Below, piece by piece: positions 1-9,000 of a DNA stretch of 64,000 nt; within the stretch, counting starts at the first letter, position 1; the number at the start of each line of letters is the position of its first letter. The translations under genes were made by a program, and so were the position numbers. Under the pieces are notes generated by a model that saw only the letters and a list, made by a program, of their open reading frames with translations, was not told the origin of the DNA and made no database searches. Source of the stretch: Nostoc sp. FACHB-152. Its GTDB lineage: Bacteria > Cyanobacteriota > Cyanobacteriia > Cyanobacteriales > Nostocaceae. The DNA lies in NCBI RefSeq assembly GCF_014697475.1, contig NZ_JACJRV010000001.1:310001-374000 (forward strand). Direction: 5' to 3'.

Positions 1-1033
1 TCAAAATATAATCACAGTATGTAGAAATATCAGCATATTTATCGAATAAACGGCCATTTATATCGTTGTGGATCATAGTTGGAATTCCACCAACCATAGT
101 TGATAAACAGGGAACACCAAGAGAGTTCGCTTCACAAAGAACGATTGGTGTACAGTCAGCTAGTGTTGGTAAAATCAGAAAATGAGATTCCAAAATGAGA
201 TTTTGAATTTGAGCTTTCCCCTTAGGAGTAGACTTACTAATGAAGCCCAAAGCATTTACAAAACTAGGGAGAGGTTCATCAACGATAGGTGAGCAACCTA
301 TAACTGTTAATTCAGTCTTTAATCCAGCCTGATTTAACTTTTTAGTAACTTGATAAGCAACGTCTCCCCCTTTTCTGAACCAATCCACGGCGATAAATAT
401 CAATTTGCATTTATCTATAGGTCTGGATTCTATAGCATCCTTAACAGTCTCGAATGTGAGTACACCTTCAATATTGGCACCAAAAGGCACAACTTTGACC
501 TTGTTGGGTTCAGCACCATAATCCTTAATTGCGGACTCTGCTGCCCAATCAGATGAATAGATGGCAAGTTGACATCTCTTTAAAGCTAATTCCTCCATCC
601 GATGCCAGTCTTTAATTACCGTTTCATCGAGGTTACTATAGAGGGGATAAAAGTTATGGATATTGGCAAATGTTCCATCTGCCCAAAACACAATTGGTTC
701 CTTACATTCGAGATACGCAATTGGATTAGCTGTAGCGCTGAAAATAACATCTAGCTGCTTACCATTTAATTTACTTGCGATTTGTTTTGCATAATTTTTT
801 AGCGTTAATGGTTCAGCATCTTTCTGGTAGTTTTTGTTAAAAATATATTTAGAGAAACTTCCTTTAATTTTACGAAGTAGTTGGAGCGAAAAAGGTTCTT
901 TGAGAGAACCCAAATATTCGACATCTATAGACTGTTCTTTTAAAGAGCGGGCAATATAATATCCAGTTCCCGACCATTCATTTGTTCCTTTTAATCTACG
1001 TGAATCGTAGGTAGTAACGTATCCTAACTTCAT
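1..1033 (-). CDS. Glycosyltransferase, GT4/group 1 type, C-terminus cut by window edge
   Basis: The frame opens with ATG at 1033 (MKLGYVTTYDSRRLKG) and stays open for 344 codons to the window edge. It reads as a two-lobed GT-B glycosyltransferase: an N-terminal acceptor lobe, the strand LIFIAVDWFRKGGD that usually opens the nucleotide-sugar lobe, and LADCTPIVLCEANSLGVP, corresponding to the group 1 E-x7-E region (with Asp in place of the first Glu). It would transfer a sugar from a nucleotide donor during cell-surface polysaccharide assembly. It lies 52 bp downstream of the ABC exporter on the same strand, so co-transcription is likely. The family is fairly sure; the sugar is unknown. Confidence 0.8.
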   Translation of the reverse strand, partial: MKLGYVTTYDSRRLKGTNEWSGTGYYIARSLKEQSIDVEYLGSLKEPFSLQLLRKIKGSFSKYIFNKNYQKDAEPLTLKNYAKQIASKLNGKQLDVIFSATANPIAYLECKEPIVFWADGTFANIHNFYPLYSNLDETVIKDWHRMEELALKRCQLAIYSSDWAAESAIKDYGAEPNKVKVVPFGANIEGVLTFETVKDAIESRPIDKCKLIFIAVDWFRKGGDVAYQVTKKLNQAGLKTELTVIGCSPIVDEPLPSFVNALGFISKSTPKGKAQIQNLILESHFLILPTLADCTPIVLCEANSLGVPCLSTMVGGIPTMIHNDINGRLFDKYADISTYCDYIL

Positions 1034-1085
1034 AATAAACTTGCCTTAATTCATAGTAGTTAACGGTGCTGACAACTATATTTAA

Positions 1086-2921
1086 TCATTGACCTAATAT
1101 AACTTCTCGGTAACTACCTGATTTAAGAATTTGCCCCTGCTCAAGCTGATAGATCTGATCACAATGCTCGATTGTAGAAAGACGATGAGCAATAATAATG
1201 ATTGTTTTACTTCTAGCTAAAGCTTTTGTTGCTTCAGTTATAAGCTGCTCTGTTTCATTATCAAGTGCAGCAGTTGCTTCATCAAAAACCAAAATTTCTC
1301 GTTCATGATATATGGCACGAGCAATTCCTACACGCTGCCTTTGTCCACCTGATAGAAGAACCCCACGCTCGCCCAAAACTGTTTTAACCCCATCTGAAAG
1401 CTGGCTCACTACCTCACTTAACTGAGCAACTTCAATTGAATGTTTCAGCCTATCTTGGTCAATTAAGTCTTCAGGAACACCAAACGCAATATTTTTTTCT
1501 AAGGTGTCATCTGTTAAGAAAATGGACTGAGGTACGTAGCCTATCATATTCTGCCACGCACGTATGTTCGAGTAAATGGAGATCCCATCAACTTTTATAT
1601 CTCCAGTTTGGGGAATGAAAAGTCCCAAAAGAATATCTACTAAAGTTGTCTTTCCAGCACCAGATTTGCCAATTAATCCAATAGATTGGCCTTTTTGAAT
1701 TGAGAAGGAAATTTTATCTAGGGCTTTCCGTGACATTTGAGGATATTGAAAAGTCACATTATCCACATAGATCTCTTTTTTAAAGCTGATGATTTCTGCA
1801 TCCACTCTAGACTTCAACAGGCTTGATGATTTTTCAGAATCATGCTCTGAAGAGTAAAATTCTCTAGATTCTATTTTCTTAAAATCTTCTATCTCTTTGA
1901 AATCAAAGAACAATTTATCGATTGCAAAAGCATTTGCCCTAACTGTGCTAACGTTACCAAGCAAATTACTTACAGCGGGGAGAAGCCGAATTGAGGCAAG
2001 AGAGAAAATTCCTAAAACTACAGTTAAGTTTTTTTCTTCGCCGCGGTTAAATTCAATAAATAAAAGTGTAAACCCAATTAAGAAACTAATCATAAATGCT
2101 TCAATGACAAAACGCGGGAGATTCCCATAACTGTCGGCTAAAACCTTATTTGTAGCGTACTTTCTTACCTGTGCATCCATCTGATTTATAAAGTAGCCCT
2201 CGCATCCTATGACACGAGTTTCTTTAAATCCACCCAATCCATGATTGAGGATGCGAATCATTTCCGCAGACGCATCCCAGCCCTGGATACCCCAGCGAGC
2301 CAATCGATCCTTTATCAGCCTAAGCAATCCGGCTATAATGAGAAAAAGGACTCCAATAAATATCAGGGCTATCGTACTAGTTTTCACCAGCAACAGGAGC
2401 AACGCAAGAATAACAATAGTATTAGATACAGATGTCAAAATAGCCATTACTACACCAATACAAAAATTATCTGTAGTTGTAGTAATATTTTGGATAAGTG
2501 TGGAAGAATTAGCTCTAAGGTGAAAACTATATGGTGCTTCCAGGTAAGCCTTTAAAAGGTTGTAGGATAGCTTGCCTTTTAATCTATAACCAAAGTTAAA
2601 GACTTCTTTTTGTGCAGAAAATGCACAAAACGTCTTTATATAAAAGATTAGAGTTACTACAAAGCCAATAAAAACAAGGAACTTGTACTTATCAGAGAAA
2701 CCAAGATGCTCATAAACGAGATTTAGCCAGTAATTATTCAAGACTGAATCTGGATTGGTGGCTGTGACTATAAAGGGTCCAACCATACCAGTCCCAAAGA
2801 CTTCCAAAGCGGAGATAAATAAAAACAGGCAAATCATCGCAACTAGCCTTCTATAACTTCCCTTTGTTAGGTATAAAAATTTAGATATAAATTTAGTCAG
2901 ATTGGTCATTAAATTATCCAT
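1086..2921 (-). CDS. ABC exporter, fused permease and ATPase (MsbA/PglK-like)
   Basis: A 611-residue half-transporter. Residues 1-330 hold about six membrane segments. The nucleotide-binding domain (about 385-611) has Walker A GKSGAGKTT (about 415), Q-loop GYVPQS, signature LSGGQRQRVGIARAI (about 520), Walker B ILVFDEATAALD and the H-loop IIIAHRLST. This is the type IV exporter architecture of lipid, oligosaccharide-lipid and peptide flippases; it would act as a homodimer in the plasma membrane. Its place among glycosyltransferases suggests export of a lipid-linked glycan or polysaccharide precursor, which is inference. The start at 2921 places the first membrane helix about 25 residues in, as usual. 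Confidence 0.9.
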   Translation of the reverse strand: MDNLMTNLTKFISKFLYLTKGSYRRLVAMICLFLFISALEVFGTGMVGPFIVTATNPDSVLNNYWLNLVYEHLGFSDKYKFLVFIGFVVTLIFYIKTFCAFSAQKEVFNFGYRLKGKLSYNLLKAYLEAPYSFHLRANSSTLIQNITTTTDNFCIGVVMAILTSVSNTIVILALLLLLVKTSTIALIFIGVLFLIIAGLLRLIKDRLARWGIQGWDASAEMIRILNHGLGGFKETRVIGCEGYFINQMDAQVRKYATNKVLADSYGNLPRFVIEAFMISFLIGFTLLFIEFNRGEEKNLTVVLGIFSLASIRLLPAVSNLLGNVSTVRANAFAIDKLFFDFKEIEDFKKIESREFYSSEHDSEKSSSLLKSRVDAEIISFKKEIYVDNVTFQYPQMSRKALDKISFSIQKGQSIGLIGKSGAGKTTLVDILLGLFIPQTGDIKVDGISIYSNIRAWQNMIGYVPQSIFLTDDTLEKNIAFGVPEDLIDQDRLKHSIEVAQLSEVVSQLSDGVKTVLGERGVLLSGGQRQRVGIARAIYHEREILVFDEATAALDNETEQLITEATKALARSKTIIIIAHRLSTIEHCDQIYQLEQGQILKSGSYREVILGQ

Positions 2922-3238
2922 GCAGGCTTTTCCTTTGTTAAATAAAAAAACGTCTTTATTAACCGAATAATTTTGACATCATCGTCAACATAAATATAAT
3001 ATTTAAGAAGCTACTATTAATTAATACTATGTGAAGTTAAAACTAAAAATTTTGCGTCTTATCAATTTTGATGTACAAAGCAATTTTAATTATATTCCTC
3101 TTTAGGAAGTAAGTACACCCTACCTAATATTTTAAGTCTATTTACAAGTAAAACTTATGGGCAAAATGTTATACTCAGCTTAAAATTATTATATGCTACC
3201 TAAGCTTCAGAAGGTTGATTTTAGGAGAAGCTTAATCT
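2922..3238. other. Intergenic, 317 bp
   Basis: AT-rich spacer between the first GT8 gene and the ABC exporter (both leftward). No gene, repeat or clear terminator seen; it presumably carries the exporter promoter. Confidence 0.5.
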
Positions 3239-4216
3239 TCAGAACTTTACCTTTAAAACCTTGAAAATTGCTTGAAGTTCACGGCTAATTTTCAGCCCAA
3301 GCCTCCTCCAAAGAGTAAGCTTCCAGCCTGCCCAAGCAGTTAAATTCAAATATTTGAAGAAGTTTGCCTTAAATTCATTTCGTGTCCAACGAGATTTCCA
3401 AGGCTTTAATGTTGCAAAGTGAAGAATATAAGGATCATGTATAATTTGATTATACTCTTCTTCCGAAAATGGACTCTCTCGCCAAGATGGATAGTCGTAA
3501 ATTCCAGGTGTCATATTCCATCTTGGGTCAAGTTCTCCCCATTTACCTACCATCATTCCATTCAGAACATCTTGATCATGAAAGCGGATGTAATCTTTAT
3601 TTTGCTTGGTGTACTCTAATGCTTTTTCAGTTACTGAATTATCTCTCCATTTTTTAAGGTTTAGAAATAGAATACCTGCATTAAAGTATTTAGTATTTGG
3701 TGGTATACCTAGTTCTTTATAATTTAGCAAACCCCTAGGATCTGATACATAGCCTATCCACATATCTTGCACTGCTAACAAGTAATTTTCCCCTAAATCT
3801 ACTTGCCACAGTTCTCCTAGATTCTTCTCGACTACTAAATCGCAATCTAAATATATCACTTTATCAATATGCTTAGGTAGAAGCTCTGGAATTAATAACC
3901 TGTAATAAGAAGCAATAGAAACATGAGTGTTGAGGGTTATCCCATGTTTTGCACAGTATTGGTGGGCTTCCTTTAGATTTGCAAGCAAATATTCAGGAGC
4001 AAGAATGAAATTAACTTCACACCTGTCAGAAGGAAGCGACCTAAGTATTTTTTCTTTATTATGTTTCTTGATACCACCATCAATGACAAATACAACAAGT
4101 CTGTGGTCATTTGAAAGATTCTCTGATGCCGAGCGAACTGTAACTGCAAGTGGCATAGCATAGTTGTCATCTGCGGCACAGACAATAAAAACTGGTTCGC
4201 AATTTTTAGTAAGCAT
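3239..4216 (-). CDS. GT8-family glycosyltransferase (LgtC-like), copy 1
   Basis: A 325-residue GT-A glycosyltransferase of family GT8. N-terminal strand FIVCAADDNYAMPLAVTVRS, metal/nucleotide-binding DxD in YLDCDLVV (about residue 122), acceptor-side HDQDVLNG (about 214), and HDPYILHFATLKPWKS near the end match the LgtC/general stress protein A group. It would be a metal-dependent retaining transferase using a UDP-hexose, cytosolic or membrane-peripheral, modifying lipopolysaccharide or exopolysaccharide. The neighbouring gene at 4827-5804 is a same-length paralogue, so the pair probably arose by duplication. Donor and acceptor cannot be read from sequence. Confidence 0.9.
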   Translation of the reverse strand: MLTKNCEPVFIVCAADDNYAMPLAVTVRSASENLSNDHRLVVFVIDGGIKKHNKEKILRSLPSDRCEVNFILAPEYLLANLKEAHQYCAKHGITLNTHVSIASYYRLLIPELLPKHIDKVIYLDCDLVVEKNLGELWQVDLGENYLLAVQDMWIGYVSDPRGLLNYKELGIPPNTKYFNAGILFLNLKKWRDNSVTEKALEYTKQNKDYIRFHDQDVLNGMMVGKWGELDPRWNMTPGIYDYPSWRESPFSEEEYNQIIHDPYILHFATLKPWKSRWTRNEFKANFFKYLNLTAWAGWKLTLWRRLGLKISRELQAIFKVLKVKF

Positions 4217-4826
4217 TAAATAAAAAAGATGCTCGAAGAAAGTAAGATTATTACTTTGAGTATGTTAAAAGTATAGTCTAAACAATATCCTCATCGGTAT
4301 AAGGAAATGTTAGGTATGTGTAATTTCTGAGAGGTTTTTTATAAAGTAACTCTAAAGTAAGACAGTTACGTAAAAAGCAAAAGAGGGTACTGTTTAGTAA
4401 TCATATCTACGTACTAAACCATAGCTTTGTCGTAAAATTTATAATACATTTGGTTGTTATGAAACTATTTCCGAACGAGGAGCGAAAGCGACAATTCCAC
4501 CTTGCAGCAATGCCAAAATCCAACAACAACCACACGATTTAGCACAGCCACATCCTAGTAGTCTGGCAAGGAAACTTTGTTATGTTATACCAATTTAATA
4601 TGAAGCTGCATAGAAAAAGGCTTCTAACACCATTTTAGCCTGATTCAGCACCACTTTTTTACAAAGTCCCATTACTTAGGCTTTAGAGCGAGTATCGTGA
4701 TACTGTTCCTCAAGTGTTCCCTTTGTTAATAACGTTCCAAAGTCTATGCTAGCTATGGGAAAAGTCTGAATTGAAAAGCTGCTAACTTTCATCTTCTTAC
4801 TTCTCCCAGCTTTTTTCTGACTCATA
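4217..4826. other. Intergenic, 610 bp, with dispersed element copy A
   Basis: Holds the roughly 90-bp element at 4299-4391 that recurs upstream of the DUF4347 gene, plus a segment about 4440-4600 with an imperfect inverted repeat built on TGGTTGTT/AACAACCA that could be insertion-sequence debris. No convincing gene. Confidence 0.4.
4299..4391. repeat. Dispersed ~90-bp element, copy A
   Basis: Aligns over its whole length with 11029-11120. Shared blocks include AAATGTTAGGTA, GTGTAATTTCT and TATAAAGTAACT. Both copies lie upstream of leftward genes (GT8 copy 1 and the DUF4347 exoprotein), 80 and 240 bp before the starts. It may be a shared promoter segment or an old duplication. Confidence 0.6.
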
Positions 4827-5804
4827 TTAAGCGTAACTTTGTAACTTTAAATATAAAGCCTTGAATTTACTGTAAAATTTTAGCCAGATGCGTTTCCAAA
4901 AAGTAAGCCTCCATCCAGCCCAATCAGTCATATCAACATATTGAAAAAAATCCTCTTTGCATAGAGCGTGACGAGAATTCCAAGGTTTTTTTTCTGAAAC
5001 AAAGTGAATGATGTAAGGATCATGAATTATCCTTGCGTAAACCTCTTCTGTAAAAGGGCTTTGGTTCCAAGATTGGAACCCAAAAATATGGGTTGTTGCA
5101 TTCCACCTTGGATCTAATTCTCCCCATTGCCCCGCAAATAACCCATTTAATACACCTTGGTCATACCAACCTATATATTCAAAGTTTTCCATAAAATATC
5201 GTATAGATTTTGTAGTAATGTTATCGGCTCGCCATTTATTTAAATTAATTACCAACACTCCTGCATTGAAATACTTGGTGTTAGCAGGAATGCCTAATTC
5301 TTTATAATTCAAAAAACTTGTAGAACTTGAGACATAAGGTATCCAACTATCCTGTACTGCTAAAACATAATTATCGCCCAAATCGGTTAGCCATATTTCT
5401 TCTAAATTTCCTTTAACTATCAAATCACAGTCTAAATAAATTATCCTGTCAAGGCTATTAGGCACAAGTTCGGGAATGAGAAATCTGTAAAATGAGGCTA
5501 TAGAAACATGCTTGGCCTTGCTTTCTGACCTTCCTGAGCGAGAAGGTTTGTGTGATTCTATAACCTTTTGAAGTAAGACATCAGGTATTTTTATAAATTT
5601 AATGTCACACTTTAAGGTAGAAAGTGATTTTAAAATTCTCTTTTTGTTATTATTTTTTATCCCTCCATCAATAACAAAGAGATTAATTTTTCGGTTTCCT
5701 TGGAGGTTTTCTAAAACAGAACGTATTGTTACAGAAAGACCCATTGCATAATTATTATCGGATGCACAAACCACAGCGATAGGAGCGGTATCATCAATAA
5801 ACAT
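4827..5804 (-). CDS. GT8-family glycosyltransferase (LgtC-like), copy 2
   Basis: Also 325 residues and clearly paralogous to the 3239-4216 protein: both share VCA.DNNYAM-type starts, YLDCDL[IV]V (DxD), NYKELGIP.NTKYFNAG and WGELDPRWN. The motif that reads HDQDVLNG in copy 1 is YDQGVLNG here, so the second Asp is lost while the Gln (the residue often discussed as catalytic in LgtC) stays; this suggests a different acceptor or linkage. Between duplicates, copy 2 also has a more basic insert (KPSRSGRSESKAK) in place of copy 1's HQYCAKHGIT region. Same strand as the rest of the island. Confidence 0.9.
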   Translation of the reverse strand: MFIDDTAPIAVVCASDNNYAMGLSVTIRSVLENLQGNRKINLFVIDGGIKNNNKKRILKSLSTLKCDIKFIKIPDVLLQKVIESHKPSRSGRSESKAKHVSIASFYRFLIPELVPNSLDRIIYLDCDLIVKGNLEEIWLTDLGDNYVLAVQDSWIPYVSSSTSFLNYKELGIPANTKYFNAGVLVINLNKWRADNITTKSIRYFMENFEYIGWYDQGVLNGLFAGQWGELDPRWNATTHIFGFQSWNQSPFTEEVYARIIHDPYIIHFVSEKKPWNSRHALCKEDFFQYVDMTDWAGWRLTFWKRIWLKFYSKFKALYLKLQSYA

Positions 5805-6028
5805 TTTTTGCCTCTAAATTGTTATAGTAAGAAGATAGAAGTAGTTAAATTTTTAATTCATACTATAATTTAGTTTAATTATTTAAGTTAATTTAAATAA
5901 ATACATAAATAGGGCATTTTAGTCAACCAAAACATATAAATAAAAGTTAAACAAATGGCTGATTTGCATATGCTGATTCACTAAAATGCCCAACAAACGT
6001 TTATGCTATTTATGGTGTTTCAAACCGT

Positions 6029-9000
6029 TCAAGCTGGTTTCCACCGTCCAATTTCATTACCATACAGGCTGACATAGTAAAGGTTGCCATCAGGTCCTGT
6101 CTCCATATCAACGATGTATGGTAGGTTATTATCAAATAGCTCAGTGGAAGCTACTGTTCCATTAGGGTTGAGAAAGCTTGCATATATCATACCTATCCCA
6201 ACGTCATTATAGAAAACTGCTCTGTTATATATAGAGGGGAAGGTATTGCCTGTGTAAAAATCGCCCATGATTAAGGCTGTAGCAGGTTTACCATCAGGAT
6301 TTTGGCTAGCATCGTGATTACGAACGAGAAGGGGCGAGACTACTGTTTGTCCACTGCTGTAAAATGCTTGAGCTTGAGGCAAAGAAGCATAGCCTCCGTT
6401 CTGTATAGGCCCTTCAAAAAATGGCCAACCATAATTGCCTCCTCTGACAATTGCATTTACCTCCTCCCAAGTATTCCAACCTACGTCACCAACGTAAGGA
6501 GTACCTATGTTGGGATCGAATGTAAAGCGGAACGCATTGCGGAACCCAAATGCAAACACCTTAGAACGATTACTATTCGGATCACCATTGTAGAAAGGAT
6601 TGTCTGCCAATCCTTGACCTGTAATAGGGTCAATCCGCAGCATTTTTCCAGATAAGTTATCGATATCTTGGACACGGATAGAGCGCCAGTCAACGCCATT
6701 GTAAGAAGTTCCGTCGCCAATGGTGACATACAAGTAACCATCTGAGCCAAATTGAATTTGCCCAATGCTATGACTTTGGCTATCCCCTGCAAGATAATCC
6801 CGAATATTGTTGTTGTTATCAAAGTTAGTATCTTGTGCTGTGTAGTCTCTGCCGACATTACTAATATCTGGATCTTCAATCAATGCTAGAGGTGCTACGA
6901 TTGTTGAACCGTTGACAATGCCTGAAGGTGGAATATCGAAGTTATCTGTACTGTCAATATCAGGACGACTGGTGTATTGCCAAAGGCTATTTTTTCCAAG
7001 CAAGATCACTTCGCTACCTGGGATTGCAGTAGTATAGTTAGTTGCTGGATCAGCTGTCACACGAATCAGACGAGCCGGACGGTTACCAATCTGGTCAGTA
7101 GCAGCATTTCCACTACTTCCCTGAGTCTGGGGAGGATCATAGGTAAACAGCAGATAAACAAAGTCTCGACCTTGGTTTTGACCAAATAGGGGATCAACCT
7201 CAATTCCTAGTAGACCGCGATCAGATACATTATTTACTTGAGACGAGATATCTATAAAAGGAGCCGCTTGAAGGCCTGGTGAGAGACCAGCAGGTAAAGG
7301 AACATTATTGGTTTTGTTAAGCAATACGCCCACGTCATTAGTATGCCAATTAGCAGTGGCTACATCAAGACGACCATCATTATCAAAATCAGCCACAGTT
7401 AAGTTGAAGGGAGTTCTGCCGGTTATATAAGTAGTTGAGGTTGAGAAAGTACCGTCACCATTACCAAGCAGCACACTGATTGTATTGCCACCAGGATTAT
7501 CACTACTGGGATAGTTTCCCGCAGTGTTTGCGGTTAACAAATCTAATACACTATCGTTGTTGATGTCAGCAATAGCAATTCCTTTAGGTACGCTGCCAGT
7601 AGCGTAGCTGACAGCTGTCCTAAAGGTGCCATTACCATTACCAAGCAGTACGCTGACAGAATCAGCAAACTGGTTAGCAGTTACAAGATCAAGGTTTCCA
7701 TCTCTATTAAGGTCAGCAGACCGGATGGAATGAGGTCCAAATCCAACAGTATAGCCTACGGCCGCATTAAACGTTCCTGTACCTGTGTTGAGCAGAACAC
7801 TAACAGAATTACTTCCAACATTGCCGACAGCTAAGTCGGGGCGATTATCACCATTAAAGTCAGCTAACTGGAGAGTATGTGGAGCAACCCCGACATTGTA
7901 ATCAGTGGGACTCGCAAAAATCCCAGATCCGTTATTCCGTAAGATACGGACAATGGTGTCGCCCCAACCAGTAACCGCGACATCGAGATCTCCATCCCCA
8001 TCAACATCTGCTGCCATAATTTCGTGAGCACTACGTGGAGCCGCATAGTTCACTCTGGGTGCAAAAGTGCCATTCCCATTATTAATTAGTACACCAATGT
8101 CACTGCTTCCTTGGTTGGCTGTTAGCAAATCGGGACGACCATCACCATTTAGGTCAGCTGCAAATACGGACTTAGGTTCGCTCCCTACGGAGTAATTAAC
8201 CGCAGCTGCAAAAGTTCCGTCTCCTTGCCCAAATAGTACACTCACAGTGCCACTACCAGAATTTGCGACAGCAAGATCTAGTCTGCCATCTCCATTGAGG
8301 TCAGATGCGACAACACCATGAGCATTAGTGCCTGTAGCATATTGCTGCACAGCAGAGAACTGAACACCTGGCGATTCAGGCTCTACGAAGACCCTAACCA
8401 CTCCTCCCTTCTGAGCAATAAACATTAATTTTCCATCTGGAGACCATTTCAAGGTAGTTGGCTGGTTCAAAGCACCAATTACTTGCTCTCTGATAAAGTT
8501 TACGCTTCCAATTGGGAGTGTATCAGCGGGAGGCGGAGGAGTAAATTGTCCGACTACGAGTTGGGCATTCGCCCAGTCAGCATGGTCAAATGCGTCGCTA
8601 TTGCCACCATCCGTAACCACCAGACGCAGAGTTTGTCGGCCTGTTACATCAACATTAACCAACTTGGTGGTGCTGCCACCTGTCATTACACCACTGTCAA
8701 ATAGTTGTACACCATCTGCCCAAACCTGGAAGATAACAGACCCGTTCGCACCTACCTCATCATCCACGCCAATATAAGCGAAGAAGCTGTTGTAAGCTCC
8801 ATTTAGAGCGTAAGTAATCTCTGAAGTTGCATGGACACCCAAGCCCTTGTTGTAGGTAAACCCATTGAGCGTTATGGTTCTGCCATCCCCTGCACCCGCT
8901 CCCCCATTACTTGTATCCAGCTCTATTGGACCAAAGCCATTGATAACCGATATTGGTGTCAAATCGCTTAAATAAGTGAAGGTAGTGGCTGGAGTCGCTT

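Noticed and set aside
4679-4825. 48-codon minus-strand frame (MSQKKAGRSKKMKVSS)
   Set aside because: No family, no conserved context, and it lies in repeat-bearing intergenic DNA; likely chance.
6302-6655. 117-codon plus-strand frame inside the giant exoprotein
   Set aside because: It is a shadow on the opposite strand of a well-conserved dehydrogenase domain and has no independent support.
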